DNA of 64,000 nucleotides from Delphinus delphis. Lineage: Eukaryota > Chordata > Mammalia > Artiodactyla > Delphinidae. Under the pieces are notes generated by a model. That model was not told the DNA's origin. It was given only the letters and a program-made list of their open reading frames with translations, and searched no databases. The stretch is from NCBI RefSeq assembly GCF_949987515.2, contig NC_082698.1:28734070-28798069 (forward strand). Direction: 5' to 3'. The position numbers and the translations under genes were made by a program. Within the stretch, counting starts at the first letter, position 1. The number at the start of each line of letters is the position of its first letter. Below are positions 1 through 12,206 of the stretch, piece by piece.

Positions 1-30
1 TCCTAACCACTGGACCGCCAGGGAAGTCCC
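1..30 (-). mobile_element. CHR-type SINE, partial at window edge
   Basis: The window opens with ...taaccactggaccgccagggaagtccc, the reverse complement of the 5' end of the tRNA-Glu-derived cetacean SINE. The rest lies outside the window. Confidence 0.85.
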
Positions 31-2050
31 ACCTTTGCAGCTCTTTGATGCCTTTAAATATATGATTTTTGTAATTTATCCAAATTTTAGTTGTTGTTAA
101 GTGGTAATATTTACCTGACTCAGACTACTTCATCGTACATGGAAACGTGAGTGTTCAGAGGCCCATATTTAAAAAAAAAAGTCTTTCGGAGGACTATGGA
201 GCAACCTTTGGAAGACCACTAAACTAGAAAGTGATTAAATAGATAATACTGTAGTGTGGTAAGTATTGTGGCATGTTTAAGGGAGTAAGTTCTACCTAAG
301 CCAAGGTTAAAGGAACTAGATTTGGGGGGTCAGAGGACACTTTCTGGAGGCAGTGTTGTCTAAGATGATAACCTAAATATTAAGCAGGAGTTAGTCAGAC
401 ATAGTTGAGGGTAGATATTTTGAAAATTTTTTGGAATCTCTTACCTTAGCTAACAGACTGCATCTGGCCAATACCTCAGACTTTCCGGATAGTTAGTCCT
501 TAGCACTTGGAAACTGTATACCATGCTTGCCAGTGTTCTGAGGTCTGGATGTACCCATATCACACTTCCTGTCTGCTCTTCACAGTTGACCCACCTTTCC
601 TAAAATCCTTATTATCTGACATAAATTTAGACTTAAATTCTTGGAAACAGTGCATTTTAAATTGGAACTGCCAGCGGACTCAACTTTGGCTTCTAATTCC
701 ATGAGCCTAGGATAGCATTATTTTAAAGGAACTTTACTTCGCAGTGGAGTAGTTGACTTTTGTAGGACACTGGAATAAGGAGAGGAAAGGTTTGCTAAGG
801 TCCCTTACCTGACCTTTGCTGTGTCAGAGAGGATGCAGCTTCTTTCAGAAGTCTGAGAGAGTGAAAGGTGTTTTCATAGTCCTTGAGGCTGTGAAGTTGA
901 ATATGGTACCTGGGAAGGTTTGATTATAAATCAGCTTTTTCTATATGTTCAGATACCTGTGTTCATCTTTCTGTTCTTACAAGTTAACTGGGATGGCCAT
1001 AGGTAAAGCTGTTAAGTCATTAGTAACTTCGATGCCAAAGATCTTCCTTCTAAATTCCTTTCTCTTCTCAGTTTTACTCTTTCACCATAGAGATCAAAGA
1101 AAGGAACAATAGCTGTCTTTACAACCAGGTAGCCCACCAACACTTATAAAGCATTTTCATGTATACTTTCTTTATAATCATCTTGTAAGTCTGGCATTTT
1201 TCTAGTGCAAAACAGCTCAGAGAAAGTAAGGGACTGCTTAAGGGACAATGATGGGCTTTTCTCTGTGTCCTTAGTAGGACCAAAGTGGTCTGGTGGAGTC
1301 CAGAATATTTTAGACCCCATTTGGAAGATTTACTTTCATTGTAGTCTCTCTTATTCTGCCATTCCACAGCCCAGTGTTCTTAATGCATCTTCTACTGCTT
1401 TAGACCAAAGTTTGATCTGCTATCAGTCATTTATGAATTTGAATATGCCGGCTCAGCGGGGACTATTAGAGATCTGTTCCCAGAAATTACTTGGTGAGAA
1501 GACCTTCTGTAGATTTTAAACTGCTTTATATTTGTTGGTGTTTTTATTGCAGTCATACACAATTTACCAATGTGGATGACTAGGAGTTAACTGCCCATTT
1601 ACGTTTCTGTAGGAGAATGTATTTGACTTTAAAACAAACCAATGAATACAGTTTATTTGTAAATTTTAAAGTGATCATAATTAAGGTTTTTTTTTTTGGA
1701 TTTGTTTTGGTAAATATCTTGATTTCTAATGGGGATATAACACCTTTTGTGTAAGTCAGCCTGGACGCAGAGAAGGCTAGGGGAATTATGATCCTCGTAA
1801 TACTATGTTGCTAGTGGTTAGGGTTGAGGAGGAAGTAGAGGTACTGTTTGATACACAGATAAAACCTCAGTTTGGCTGATGTGCAGATCACTTTTCAGGG
1901 TTGGTATGGTGGGGATTATCTGGATATGGGAGAGAGATCTCTTGGGCTTCGAGGCCACTGAACTAGAGAAGTAAAAATGGGCTCATATAGGGAAAGAGAA
2001 GAGAGATTTGCAGCTCAGCTGACCTGGGGAGGAGGAAGAAGTACCTTGAT
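31..2050. other. Intergenic DNA, no recognisable feature
   Basis: About 2 kb of AT-rich unique-looking sequence. Short open frames (at most 104 codons at 1205-1519) show no family I recognise and no splice-flanked conserved exon pattern. I see nothing else I can support. Confidence 0.6.
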
Positions 2051-2059
2051 CAAGGCTAG

Positions 2060-2460
2060 TAAATAATACCAAAGTTCTTTCCAGTTTATTTTCACCTGAA
2101 TTATCTTACTTGACCTTCACAGTACAGTTGACCCTTGAACAACATGGTTTCACTGTGTGGGTCCACTTATGCGCAGATTTTTTCCAGTAAATATGTACTA
2201 CATGATTTGTGGTTGGTTCAGTCTGCAGATATGGAACTGCAGATACAGAACAGAGGGCTGACTGTAGAGTTATAGGCAGAGTTTAGACTGGGGTAGGGGG
2301 TTTTGGCACTTCTAATCCCCAGTTGTTCAAGGGTCAACTGTAATTGTAGGATTTGTTTATATTCCCATTCTACAGATGAGACTACTCTGCCTTGAAGGAG
2401 TTAAGTGAAATGTTTCAGTTTTTTCAGCCCAAGTCTTTCAGTTCCAAAGCCATAACCTTT
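2060..2460 (-). repeat. MIR fragment split by a DNA transposon
   Basis: The left part (about 2060-2122) reads like the start of an inverted MIR (attatcttacttgaccttcaca). The right part (from about 2343) continues ttcccattctacagatgag, the MIR block for a tRNA-type SINE in antisense. The transposon at 2125-2340 sits between them. Confidence 0.5.
2125..2340. mobile_element. Non-autonomous Tc1/mariner (Tigger-like) DNA transposon
   Basis: The element is 216 bp and bounded by perfect 19-bp terminal inverted repeats, CAGTTGACCCTTGAACAAC at the left and its reverse complement at the right. Both ends are flanked by TA (2123-2124 and 2341-2342), the target duplication of mariner-type transposases. 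Internal sequence is palindromic in style, as in MER2/MER44-like MITEs. No transposase is encoded. The subfamily name is not certain. Confidence 0.88.
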
Positions 2461-2539
2461 ATCTGCTCTACCTTGATGCCTTATTATTGTTATTTTTTTA
2501 TATATAAGATTTTGAAAATAAAGTGTATCATTGGGATCT

Positions 2540-2938
2540 CTCTCTCTTTTTTTAAATAAATTTATTTATTTATTTATGGCTGCGTTGGGTCTTTGTTGCT
2601 GCATGTGGACTTTCTCTAGTTGTGGTGAGCGGGGTCTACTCTTCATTGCGGTGTGCAGGCTTCTCATTGTGGTGGATTCTCTTGTTGCGGAGCGCGGGCT
2701 CTAGGCATGTGGGCTTCAATAGTTGTGGCACATGGGCTCTAGGTGCGTGGGCTTCAATAGTTGTGGCACATGGGCTCAGTAGCTGTGGCTCATGGGCTGT
2801 AGAGCGCAGGCTCAGTAGTTGTGGCGCACAGGCTTAGTTGCTCTGCAGCATGTGAGATCTTCCCGGACCAGGGCTTGAAGCCATGTCCCCTGCATTGGCA
2901 GGTGGATTCTTAACCACTGCACCACCAGGGAAGCCCCC
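2540..2938 (-). mobile_element. CHR-type SINE, long form
   Basis: It starts with a TTTATTTATTTATGGCTGCG tail-side motif and ends with ccaccagggaagcccc. Flanking 12-bp duplications tcattgggatct (2528-2539 and 2939-2950) fix its ends. The tRNA-related part lies at the right, so the element is antisense. Confidence 0.93.
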
Positions 2939-2950
2939 TCATTGGGATCT

Positions 2951-3480
2951 GTTTTAAGTAGAAGTATGGGTGTACTTTACAGTTGTCCCTTGTTTCAAAT
3001 AAAAACTTAAATACAGTATTATAATTTGGAAAATATAGAAAAGAAGAAAGAGGTAAAAAACCCATCTTTAATCTTTTTTTCTTGCCTTTTTTACATAGTT
3101 CAAATAGTAACTGTGAGTGTTTATGTATAATTTTAATCTTGCTTTTTCCATTTAACATTACAACATAAACATTTTCGGTTTTAATAAACGATTCATAACC
3201 TAATTTTTTTTTTTTTTTTTTTTTGCGGTACGTGGGCCTCTTGCTGTTGTGGCCTCTCCCGTTGCAGAGCACAGGCTCCGGACAGGCAGGCTCAGCGGCC
3301 ATGGCTCACGGGCCCAGCCGTTCCATGGCATGTGGGATCTTCCTGGACCGGGGCACAAACCAGTGTCCCCTGCATCGGCAGGCGGACTCCCAACCACTGC
3401 GCCACCAGGGAAGCCCCATAACCTAATTTTAATGGCTATTTGATAGTCCATTGTGTGGATATACTGTAATTCCATTTTGA
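2951..3480 (-). mobile_element. Old L1 3' region fragment (split by a SINE)
   Basis: Sequence such as tttggaaaatatagaaaag and the pattern after the SINE (tggctatttgatagtccattgtgtgg) resembles the antisense 3' end of ancient mammalian L1s. The SINE at 3208-3416 interrupts it. Family and limits are uncertain. Confidence 0.45.
3208..3416 (-). mobile_element. CHR-type SINE, short form
   Basis: A poly(T) run leads into gcggtacgtgggcctcttgc and the element ends ccaccagggaagcc. The 14-bp duplication cataacctaatttt occurs at 3194-3207 and 3417-3430. Confidence 0.94.
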
Positions 3481-3485
3481 TGAGG

Positions 3486-3625
3486 GGCAGTATGTATAAT
3501 GGTTAAGAACACAGAATATGGATTACTTGTGTTTTAATCCTGGTTCTACCACCTTTTAGCTGTCTGTATGACCCTGGACAATTTAATTTAGGTACATCAA
3601 CTTCTCCATATTAGATAAAGAATCT
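3486..3625 (+). repeat. MIR
   Basis: The block ...tataatggttaagaacacag... followed by ttaatcctggttctaccaccttttagctg and gaccctggacaa matches the MIR tRNA-derived head and core. Confidence 0.7.
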
Positions 3626-3649
3626 AATGGAGTAATGGAATATACTTTT

Positions 3650-4096
3650 ATTTCATTAAAAAGAATGAAATAATGCCATTTGCAGCAACATAGATGGACC
3701 TAGAGATTATCATAAGCGAAGTAAGTCAGAAAGAGAAAGACAAATATAATGTGATAGCACTTATATGTGGAATCTAAAATACGACACAAATGAACATCTC
3801 TATGAAGCAAAAACAGACTCACAAATATAGAGAACAGACTTGTGGTTGTCAAGGGGGATGGGGGAGGGAAGGATTGGGTGTTTGGGATTAGCAGATGCAA
3901 ACTATTATATATAGGATGGATAAACAACAAGGTCCTACTGTATAGCATAGGGAACTCTATTCAGTATCCTGTGATAGACCATAATGGGAAAGAATATGAA
4001 AAAGAGTGTATATGTGAATAACTGAGTCACTTTGCTGTACAGCAGAAATTAAACACAACATTGTAAATAAACTATACTTAAATAAAATTAAAAATT
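3650..4096 (+). mobile_element. L1 3' end, 5'-truncated
   Basis: It begins in the ORF2 C-terminal coding end (aaagaatgaaataatgccattt) and continues through the artiodactyl-type L1 3'UTR (agtaagtcagaaagagaaag, gtcctactgtatagcatagg) to an A-rich tail. Confidence 0.88.
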
Positions 4097-4179
4097 TTTT
4101 TTCCATTTTAAAATTGAGAACATAGTATCCACCTGTTAGAGGATTAAATAAGTCAACACGTGAAAAACCCTTCAAATAT

Positions 4180-4893
4180 TGCCTAATACAAAGTAAATGC
4201 TATTTAAATAAGGGATATTATTATCGTTAATTTTCTGCTGATAAATATTTAGCTTATTTCAGTTTCTCATCTGATAAATAATGCTGTTACAAACATCTGT
4301 TCTTATAGATTTTTGTGGGACTTTGATTACTTAAAATAGATTGGATTGGAATTATCAAGTTAGAGTATATATATTTTTAAAAGTTTTGGTAGTTTTGTTG
4401 TTTATTTATTTATTTTATTTATTTTTGGCTGTGTTGGGTCTTAGTTGCGGCACTCAGGATCTTCATTGAAGCATGCGGGATCTTTCATTGTGGCGTGCTG
4501 GCTCCAGAGCACATGGACTCTGTAGTTATGGTGCGCAGGTTCCAGAGCATGTGGGCTCTGCAGTTTGCTGCACGCAGGCTCTCCAGTTGAGGCGCACGAG
4601 CTCAGTAGTTGTGGCGTGAGGGCTTAGTTGTCCTGCAGCACGTGGGATCTTAGTTCCCTAACCAGGGATCGAACCTGTGTCACCTGCTTTGTAAGGCGGA
4701 TTCTTCACCACTGGGCCACCAGGGAAGTCCCCAGAGTATATTTTTTAAAGCTCTTGAGACATCTCATCAAATTGCTTTCCAAGTGTGTTGCTAATTTACA
4801 ATTAACCCTCCCGCTTGCAGTGTTAGAATGGTTGTAGCTCTGTCCTGTGAGTGCTGTTGGTAAAATGTAATAAATATAGCACAGCTTTTCCTT

Positions 4894-4900
<7 letters not shown>
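4180..4900 (-). mobile_element. Old L1 fragment (split by a SINE)
   Basis: Motifs such as gataaataatgctgttacaaacatctg and aaattgctttccaagtgtgttgc are typical of the antisense 3' end of ancient L1s. The SINE at 4371-4732 divides it. Limits approximate. Confidence 0.45.
4371..4732 (-). mobile_element. CHR-type SINE, long form
   Basis: A tttatttatttattttattt tail-side run precedes ggctgtgttgggtcttagttgc, and the element ends ccaccagggaagtcccc. A short duplication agagtatat flanks it (4362-4370 and 4733-4741). Confidence 0.9.

Positions 4901-4945
<45 letters not shown>
4895..4945 (+). repeat. (AC)n microsatellite
   Basis: About 25 uninterrupted AC units. Confidence 0.98.
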
Positions 4946-4946
<1 letters not shown>

Positions 4947-5169
4947 TTTTAATTAGATTTATCTTCAATTAGAAATATAGCCCCAGGAACTATCATATAT
5001 ATATGAAAAGCCATTCTCTTGTAGATAGACTAATGTAGAAGCCATGTTTTCTGAGCATAGACCCAGAAGAAAGGGAGTTGATGGACAAAACAAATGTTTT
5101 ATGTCAATAGGCTGATATTGCCTGATATATCTATCTCCACAATGGAGATCATCATGTCAATGGAAAAAT

Positions 5170-5860
5170 AATGATAATAAAATCACATTGAGCGCTTACT
5201 GGGTGCAGGCCCTTTATATATGATAAGTAATTTATACCGATTGTGTTATTTGAGGCTGTCAACTTTAACAATATAATAGCTAGTTATTTTACCACCAAAA
5301 GTGAGTCTATTTGGAAATAGCCAGAAGAATTACATTTTGGGATATGAGAACTATGGGGACCATTGGCAAATCCAGAGAACAAGGAAGGGGAACTTGCTTT
5401 TATAGGAAAAGGGGGGAGTTGGGAGGGGCTGTAATAGCCAAAGAGTCCATTAGAAGAAGCTAGGAGTCCAAAGTATGGGGAGGCTTCTCATTGGTTAGGC
5501 TGCTACAATCTCTGGCTGGACTGCCCTCTGGTGGAGAGTAGTTTTCTTCTTCCTGCTTGATAGTAAAGTAGGCAACACGTTTCTGTCAGAGATGTAAGTA
5601 TACCTCTCTTCCTGTTTGGAGTAGTTGATCTTCCTGTTTGGAGTAGTTGATGAGGGGCATGAGAGCTCCCCCTGCAGGCCAGTTCTGACTCTAATTTTTA
5701 GCTGACATTTCTTTAGTTAATTCCACAGGACTACAACAATCTATGAGGTAATATTATTCCACTGTTTTACACCTGTGTAACTGAAGCTCTGACAGGCTGA
5801 GTAACTTTCCCTGCAAGTGTAATGCCCATATCTGTGTTCTTTACCACTGCCCTATTTTGA
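5170..5860 (-). repeat. Two MIR-like fragments with unique DNA between
   Basis: At 5180-5290 a block reads gagcgcttactgggtgcaggccc, an antisense MIR. At about 5705-5860 a second antisense MIR reads caatctatgaggtaatattatt, ctgtgtaactgaagctctgacaggctgagtaact. Between them I see only unique sequence and the 22-bp duplication listed separately. Confidence 0.6.
5607..5650 (+). repeat. 22-bp perfect tandem duplication
   Basis: The unit tcttcctgtttggagtagt + tga occurs twice without a mismatch (5607-5628 and 5629-5650). Confidence 0.97.
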
Positions 5861-6440
5861 GTATTGAAAATTGTTAGTTAAGAAAATTGTTAGTTACTCT
5901 TACTTGATATAATTTAAAAAACATAATCCACTGATAAGACAGTACTGTTGCATCCACCTGAGAGAAATATCCCTAGGGGTATTCTTGCTCTAAAAAATTT
6001 TGCCAGGAGGTGAAGACTAAGAAGGAAACCTGGAACCTCATTTGGAGTTTAAGGTGTTAGCTTTGCCCATCAGCAGTGGGCCTGGACAAGTATTTGTCCA
6101 GTCATATTGGCAAACGTTTTGGCTGGTGGACTTGGAAAATCACAGGGATAATCAGGGTTTGGACTGAGAGAGTAAGACATTGTTACGTTTCTCTGATCAT
6201 ATTTCCCTCTCCTTTCCGGCTCCTGTAATTGGACATAATCCGGGGCTGAGGTTTAAAAAATTGTAACTGTTATATTGTTAGTTAAAATCTAATTTTATGT
6301 TTTCTTGATCAGTTTTTCAATTATTCTTCTGTGGCTATATACGGTTTTACATTGTTTAAAGATTAAAAAATACTTTTGCAGTATCTGTGTTTTCTTTTAA
6401 AATTGGAAGCTGTAAAAAAAAAGTTGTTTTTCACTTGAGC
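5861..6440. other. Intergenic DNA, no recognisable feature
   Basis: AT-rich sequence with no ORF, repeat or signal that I can name. Confidence 0.6.
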
Positions 6441-6790
6441 ATGACCCTTAATTGACTCACCACCTCCCTTACCCCTCTTTTTATAGGAGGAACAAAATGT
6501 TCTTATCCCCTTCACAGAAACATACTTTAGGACTGGGTACACAGTCTCCTCAGATTTTTAAAAAATACCTTTTAAGTCATGGCTTGCTCAAGTTTTCAAA
6601 TTCCTATTTTTGTATGACAAAGGCAAAGTATTTAAAATTTTATTTCTATGTGCATTATTCCTCTTTCAAGACACAGTTCAAGTTCCATTCCCTCAATAAA
6701 GCCTTGCCTGGCTGCTCTGGCCTATCCAGTATTTCTCAATCCCAGCTCAACATTTGCTGTATAATCATGCACTGCTTTGTGAAATAGTTT
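6440..6790 (+). mobile_element. L2 fragment
   Basis: The stretch ttcaagacacagttcaagttcc, ctcaataaagccttgcctgg and tgcactgctttgtgaaatag follows the pattern of the L2 3' end. The 111-codon open frame here (6452-6787) is read from this repeat. Confidence 0.55.
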
Positions 6791-7189
6791 ACATAGTTTG
6801 CCTGTTTTTTTTTTTTTGCTATTTACATCCTACAATAGTAGCACTATCTTATTTTATATTTGTGGCCCTTTAGATTTAATGGTGGCTCTCAGATAGGTGT
6901 TGTATCTGTGTGTGTTAGTAGTGGTGGTGGATGGTAGCTGCTTATCAGACCTTACAGATGAAGAGGGTCACGTCTTGGAAAAGCATAGAACTTCTGGCCT
7001 TCTGCTTTAGCAAGTAAAGTAGAGATTACCAAATGAGTGGGGATAGACAGGGAAAAGTGAAAATGGAGAGGGAATTCCTCCTTGAACAAGGGTAGGGGGG
7101 AAGTGGGAACAGGGAAGATACATATCAGAAACTTCAGAGGTATGTGAGATGTTTAGGTTTATTGAAAGAAATTTGAGAGTTTAGAACTC

Positions 7190-7530
7190 TACTCTCCAAT
7201 AAGGTAGCTACTAACCAACCACGTGTGGCTTTTGAGCACTTGAAATGTGGCTAGAATGAATTGAGGTGTACTATAAGTGTAAAATAAACACTGGATTTCA
7301 GACAGTATGAAAAAAAGAAAGATATAGAATATCAATAATTTTTATATTAATTACATGTTGAAGTGATAATATTTTAGATGCATTGGGATAATTGTATTAC
7401 TAAAAGTAATTTTAACTGTTTCTTTTTACCTTTTTAAAAAATGTGACTGCTGGATAATTTAAAATTATATATGTGACTCATATTTGTGGTTCTCATTACA
7501 CTTCTATTCGGCAGTACTGGTCTAGAATGC
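7190..7530. mobile_element. hAT-Charlie-like DNA transposon fragment
   Basis: Near-palindromic ends pair ctctccaataaggtagctactaacc at the left with gtggttctcattacacttctattcggcagtactg at the right, and the interior repeats gagcacttgaaatgtggctag. This is the layout of an old non-autonomous hAT element. Subfamily uncertain. Confidence 0.6.
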
Positions 7531-7770
7531 AAATTCTGTGAGTACAGGGGCTGTCTCATTCATCTCTGTAATACCTAGCACCTAGCACAGTGCCAAGCAC
7601 ATGGGTGAGCACTCCCTGAATGCTTGCTTAATCATATGTCTTTCCCTCCAACTAGATTACAAGCTTCTGACAACTCAGAATTGAATTTTAATGTTTTGAA
7701 TACCTCCCCATAGGCTTAGTAGAGTGTTATACACATAGTAGGCATTCAGAACATATTTATTATTAGATGA
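7530..7770 (+). mobile_element. L2 3' ends (two adjacent copies)
   Basis: Two blocks share the L2 terminal pattern: first gtgagtacaggggctgtctc, cctagcacagtgcc; second agattacaagcttctg, acacatagtaggcattcag and gatgaatgaat. Confidence 0.65.
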
Positions 7771-8280
7771 ATGAATAAAATAACGCTTTCTGATGGAAAC
7801 TTCCCAGATGTTCACTTCCTCTGGTATTAGTTGGTTCCCAGCTGGTTTTCAAAAATTTCCAATGTGATATGTCTGGCTACTTGCCCCCCTTCCTTTCCTG
7901 TTTCTTCTCCTTTCCCCTCTCCCTGTCCCTATAAACTCTTCCAACCAACATGGTATGTAGGTCCTGACAACCTTTTATTTATTCCTTCTAAAGCCATTTA
8001 GTCAGCCCCCTCCTGTTTCTAGATTTTGTTCCTCCTTGCAAATTTCAATTAAAGTTCACTGGATCTCGCCAAGGGCTGAGAGGAAGATCTAGCTTTCCTT
8101 GCTCTCTGCCAAGACACCTGCACAGCCCTTTGTCAGTGGAGCTCACTACAGTGTGATTTACTTGGCAGCTTGGAACCCTCTACAGGCCATTATCTTTTAT
8201 AAGTAAATAACTAAATGGGACTGAGAACAATAGAGAAAAAAAGGGAGAATGTGAGCCAAGGAAGAAAATGCACACAAACA
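7771..8280. other. Intergenic DNA, no recognisable feature
   Basis: Pyrimidine-rich unique sequence (for example about 7885-7930); no gene or repeat recognised. Confidence 0.55.
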
Positions 8281-8284
8281 CACA

Positions 8285-8445
8285 GATAGTCTGAAGATCT
8301 GGGTGGTGGTGCCAGCCCTAGTCCTTACTAGGAGTGTAATTTTGGGGAGATCTCTTCTCGGAGTCTCAGATCTTCATTAGAAAAAATTAAGGTGATAGGG
8401 TGATTTCTGTGTTCCCTTCTGGCACTAACACTCAGTGATTCTCTA
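8285..8445 (+). repeat. MIR (degenerate)
   Basis: The order ctgggtggtggtgccagccc, tggggagatctctt, gagtctcagatcttcatt and ggtgatagggtgattt is MIR-like. Confidence 0.45.
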
Positions 8446-8750
8446 GCCACTAACCAGAGGGGGCAGAAAGAGAAACAAATGAAGATCAGACCATTGTGAA
8501 TTCAGGATGGGAACTCCATTGGTTGACCCACCTTTTGTGACTTTGTGTGCTATATTATTCTAACATCAATGTTGTAAGTTCTCTTACTCTTTAATCCTAC
8601 TTGTTATTCTTTCCTCCCTAGTATTACTTCTGGAAACAGAATATAAGAAGGGGGCTCCTCCAGGGTTCACTTTAGCTGTAATTACTTATGGTTGTTCAAC
8701 AATTGCTTTTTTTCCCCTCTTTTTAAAAAAATTATGAAAACAAAAAAATA

Positions 8751-8967
8751 GGGCTTCCCTGGTGGCGCAGTGGTTGAGAGTCCGCCTGCCGATGCAGGGG
8801 ATGTGGGTTCGTGCCCCTGTCTGGGAGGATCCCACATGTCGCGGAGCGGCTGGGCCCGTGAGCCATGGCCACTGACCCTGCGTGTCCGGAGCCTGTGCTC
8901 CACAACGGGAGAGGCCACAACAGTGAGAGGCCCGCGTACCGCAAAAAAAAAAAAAAAAAAAAAAAAA
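8751..8967 (+). mobile_element. CHR-type SINE, short form
   Basis: It starts gggcttccctggtggcgcag (A-box region) and carries a B-box-like gggttcgtgcccc, ending in gcgtaccgc plus a 25-base poly(A) run. The copy is nearly consensus-like, so it is relatively young. Confidence 0.95.
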
Positions 8968-11200
8968 TTATGTTAAAATATATATAACATCCTTTTTTTT
9001 TTTTTACCATATTAACCATTTTAAGATGTATAGTTCAGTGGTATTAAATACAATCACATGGTTGTGCAGCCATCACCACCATCCATCCCCATGACTCTTT
9101 TCATCTTGTAAATCTGAAACTCTATACCTATTAAACAGTAACTCCCCATACTCCCCTCCCCCCAGCCCCTGGAAACCACCATGATATTTTCTGTCTTGAT
9201 GATTTTGACTAACTACCTCATATAAATGGAATCATACAGAATATTTCTTTTTTGTGACTGGCTTATTTCACTTAGTATACTGTCCTCAAGTTTCATCCAT
9301 GTTGAAGCATATTGCAGAATTTCCTTCCTTTTTTAAGACTGAATAATTTTCATTTTGTAAACCACATATTGTTTATCCATTCATTTGTTGATGGACTCTT
9401 GGATTGCTTCCACGTTTTAGCTATTGTGAATTATAGTATTGCTATGAACATGGATATGGATGTACAAATACCTCTTTGAGACCCTGCTTTCAATTCTTTT
9501 GGGTATATACCCAGAAGTGGAATTAGGGGTCATATGGTAATTTTATTTTTAATTTTTTGAGGAGCCCCCATCATATTTTCTACAGTGGTTGTACCATGTT
9601 ACATTCCCACCTACAGTGAACAAGGGTTCCAGTTTCTCCACATCCTCAGAAACACTTGTTGTTTTCTATATTTTTTAAAATATTAGCCATTCTAATGGGT
9701 GTGAGGTGGTATCTCACTGCAGTTTTGATTTGTATTTCCCTGATGATTAGTGATGTTGAGCATCTTTTCATGTGATTATTGGCCATTTGTATGTCTTCTT
9801 TGGAGAAATGTCTATTCAAGTCCTTTGCCCATTTTTGAATCAGATTGTTTGTTTTTTCATTGCTGAGCTTTAGTAGGAGTTCTCTAAATATTCTGGATAT
9901 TAATCCCTTCTCAGATACATGATTTGCAAATATTTTCTCCTATGCTGTGGTTTGCTTTTTTACTCTGTGGGTAGTATCTCTGAATGTACAAAATTTAAAA
10001 ATTTTCATGAAGTGCAATTTGTTTGTGTTTTCATTGGTTGACTGTACCTTTGGTGTCATATCCAAGAAATCATTGCTCAATCTGGTGTTGTGAAGCTTTC
10101 ATCCTGTGCTTTCTTCTAAGCGTTGCATTGTTTTAGGTCTTACATTTAGGTCTTTGATCCACTTATCCATTTTGAGTTAATTTTTATATATGGTGTTGAG
10201 TAAGGGTCCAATTTCATTCCTTTGGATGTGGATGTTCAATTTTCCCAAAACCATTTTTTGATAAGACTGTCCTTTTCCCATTGAATGGATTTGGCACTCT
10301 TGTAAAAAATCATTTGACTGTATATGTGAGGGTTTATTTCTGGGCTTTCTATTCTATTCCATTGGTCTATATGGTCTTTATTCCAATAGCACACTTTTTT
10401 GATTACTGTGGTTTTGTAGTAGGTTTTGAAATAAGGAAGTGTGAGTCCTCCAGGTTTGTTCTTTTTCAATATTGTTTTGGCTATTTCTAGTCCCTTGAAG
10501 TTCCATATGAATTTTTTGCAAAAAAATTCTGCAGAAATGTCATTGGGATTATAATAGGGATTGCACTGAATCTGTAGATTGCTTTGGGTAATATTGACAT
10601 TTTAACAGTATTCATTCTTCCAATCCATGAACATGAGATGTGTTTCCATTTATTTATGTTTTCTTTAATTTCTTTCAGCAATGTTTTAACTACAAACCAT
10701 TGTAGTCAAACATTGTACTAGTCTTTCACCTCCTTGGTTAAGCTAATTCTTAGGCATTTTATTCTTTTTGATGCTATTGTAAATGGAGTTGTTTTTGTAA
10801 TTTCCTTTTCAGATTGTTCATTGTTTGTGTATGGAGATGTAACTGATTTTTGTTTGTTGACTTTGTATCCTGCTATTTTGCTGAGTTTATTCTAACAGCT
10901 TTATTGTGGAGTCTTTAGGATTTTATATGTATAAGATCATATTAACAGCAAATAGAGATAATTTTACCGCTTCCATTCCAAGTTGGATGCTTTCCCCCCA
11001 TTTTTCTTGCCTAATTGCTTTAACTAGAGCTTCCAGCACTATGTTGACTAGAAGTGGGCATTTTTTTTCTTTATTCCTGATCTTAGAGGGAAAACTTTCA
11101 GTCTTTTACCGTTGAGTATTATGTTTGCCGTGGGTTTTTCATATATGGCTTTTATTGTGTGGAGATGGTTTCCTTCTATTTCTATTTTATGTAGTGTTTT

Positions 11201-11539
11201 TTAAATTAATTAATTTATTTTTGGCTGCTTTGGGTCTTTGTTGCTGTGCTTGGGCTTTCTCTAGTTGCAGCAAGTGGGGGCTACTCTTCATTGCGGTGCA
11301 TGGGCTTCTCATTGCAGTGACTTGTTGTGGAGCACAGGCTCTAGGTGCGCAGGCTTTAGTAGTTGTGGCACGCAAACTCAGTAGTTGTGACTCGCAGGCT
11401 TTAGAGTGCAGGCTCAGTAGTTGTGGCATATGGGCTTAGTTGCTCCGCGGCATGTGGGATCTTCCTGCACCAGGGCTTGAACCCACATCCCCTGCATTGG
11501 CAGGCGGATTCTTAACCACTGTGCCACCAGGGAAGTCCC
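11201..11539 (-). mobile_element. CHR-type SINE, long form, inside the L1
   Basis: It starts ttaaattaattaatttattt and ends caccagggaagtccc. The 12-bp duplication atgtagtgtttt (11189-11200 and 11540-11551) fixes both ends. Confidence 0.95.
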
Positions 11540-12005
11540 ATGTAGTGTTTTTATCACGAAAAGGTGTTGAATTTTGTCAAATGCTTTTTCTGCATCAATT
11601 GAGATGATCATGTTTTTTTTCCTTTCATTTTGTTGATGTGATGTATTATTACATTGATTTTTATATATTGAACTACCCTTGCACACCAGGAATTAATCCC
11701 ACTTTGTCATGGTGTATAATTCTTTTAATATGCTGCTGAATTGTGTTTGCTAGTATTTTGTTGAGGATTTTTACATCATTGTTCATAAGGGGTATTGATC
11801 TGTAGTTTTCTTTTCTTGTAGTGTCTTTGTCTCGCTTTTATATCAGAGTTATGCTGGTCGCAAAGATTGAGGTAGGAAGTGTTCTCTCCTTTTAATTGTT
11901 TTGGAAAAGTTTGAGAATGATTGGTATTAGTTTTTCTTTAAGTGTTTGGTAGAATTCACTAGTGATGCCATCAGGTCTAGGGCTTTTCTTTGTTGGGAGA
12001 TTTTT

Positions 12006-12206
12006 TTTTTTTTTGTGGTACGCGGGCCTCTCACTGCCGTGGCCAGTCCCATCGCGGAGCATAAGCTCCAGACGCGCAGGCCCAGTTGCCATGGCCCACG
12101 GGCCCAGCTGCTTTGTGGCATGTGGGATCCTCCCGGAGCGGGGCACGAATCCGTGTCCCCTGCATCGGCAGGTGGACTCTCAACCACTGCGCCACCAGGG
12201 AAGCCC
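12006..12206 (-). mobile_element. CHR-type SINE, short form, inside the L1
   Basis: Poly(T) leads into gtggtacgcgggcctctcac and the element ends accagggaagccc. The flanks tgttgggagattttt and tgttggagattttt are a slightly diverged target duplication. Confidence 0.94.

Noticed and set aside
8751..8820. tRNA gene suggested by A- and B-box-like motifs
   Set aside because: These belong to the tRNA-derived head of a SINE; no cloverleaf-compatible intact tRNA is present.
8682..9019. Repeated similar peptides (for example ...RAQPLRGMWDLP...[12 protein letters not shown]) at many sites
   Set aside because: They are translations of the CHR-type SINE and its reverse complement, not a protein family.
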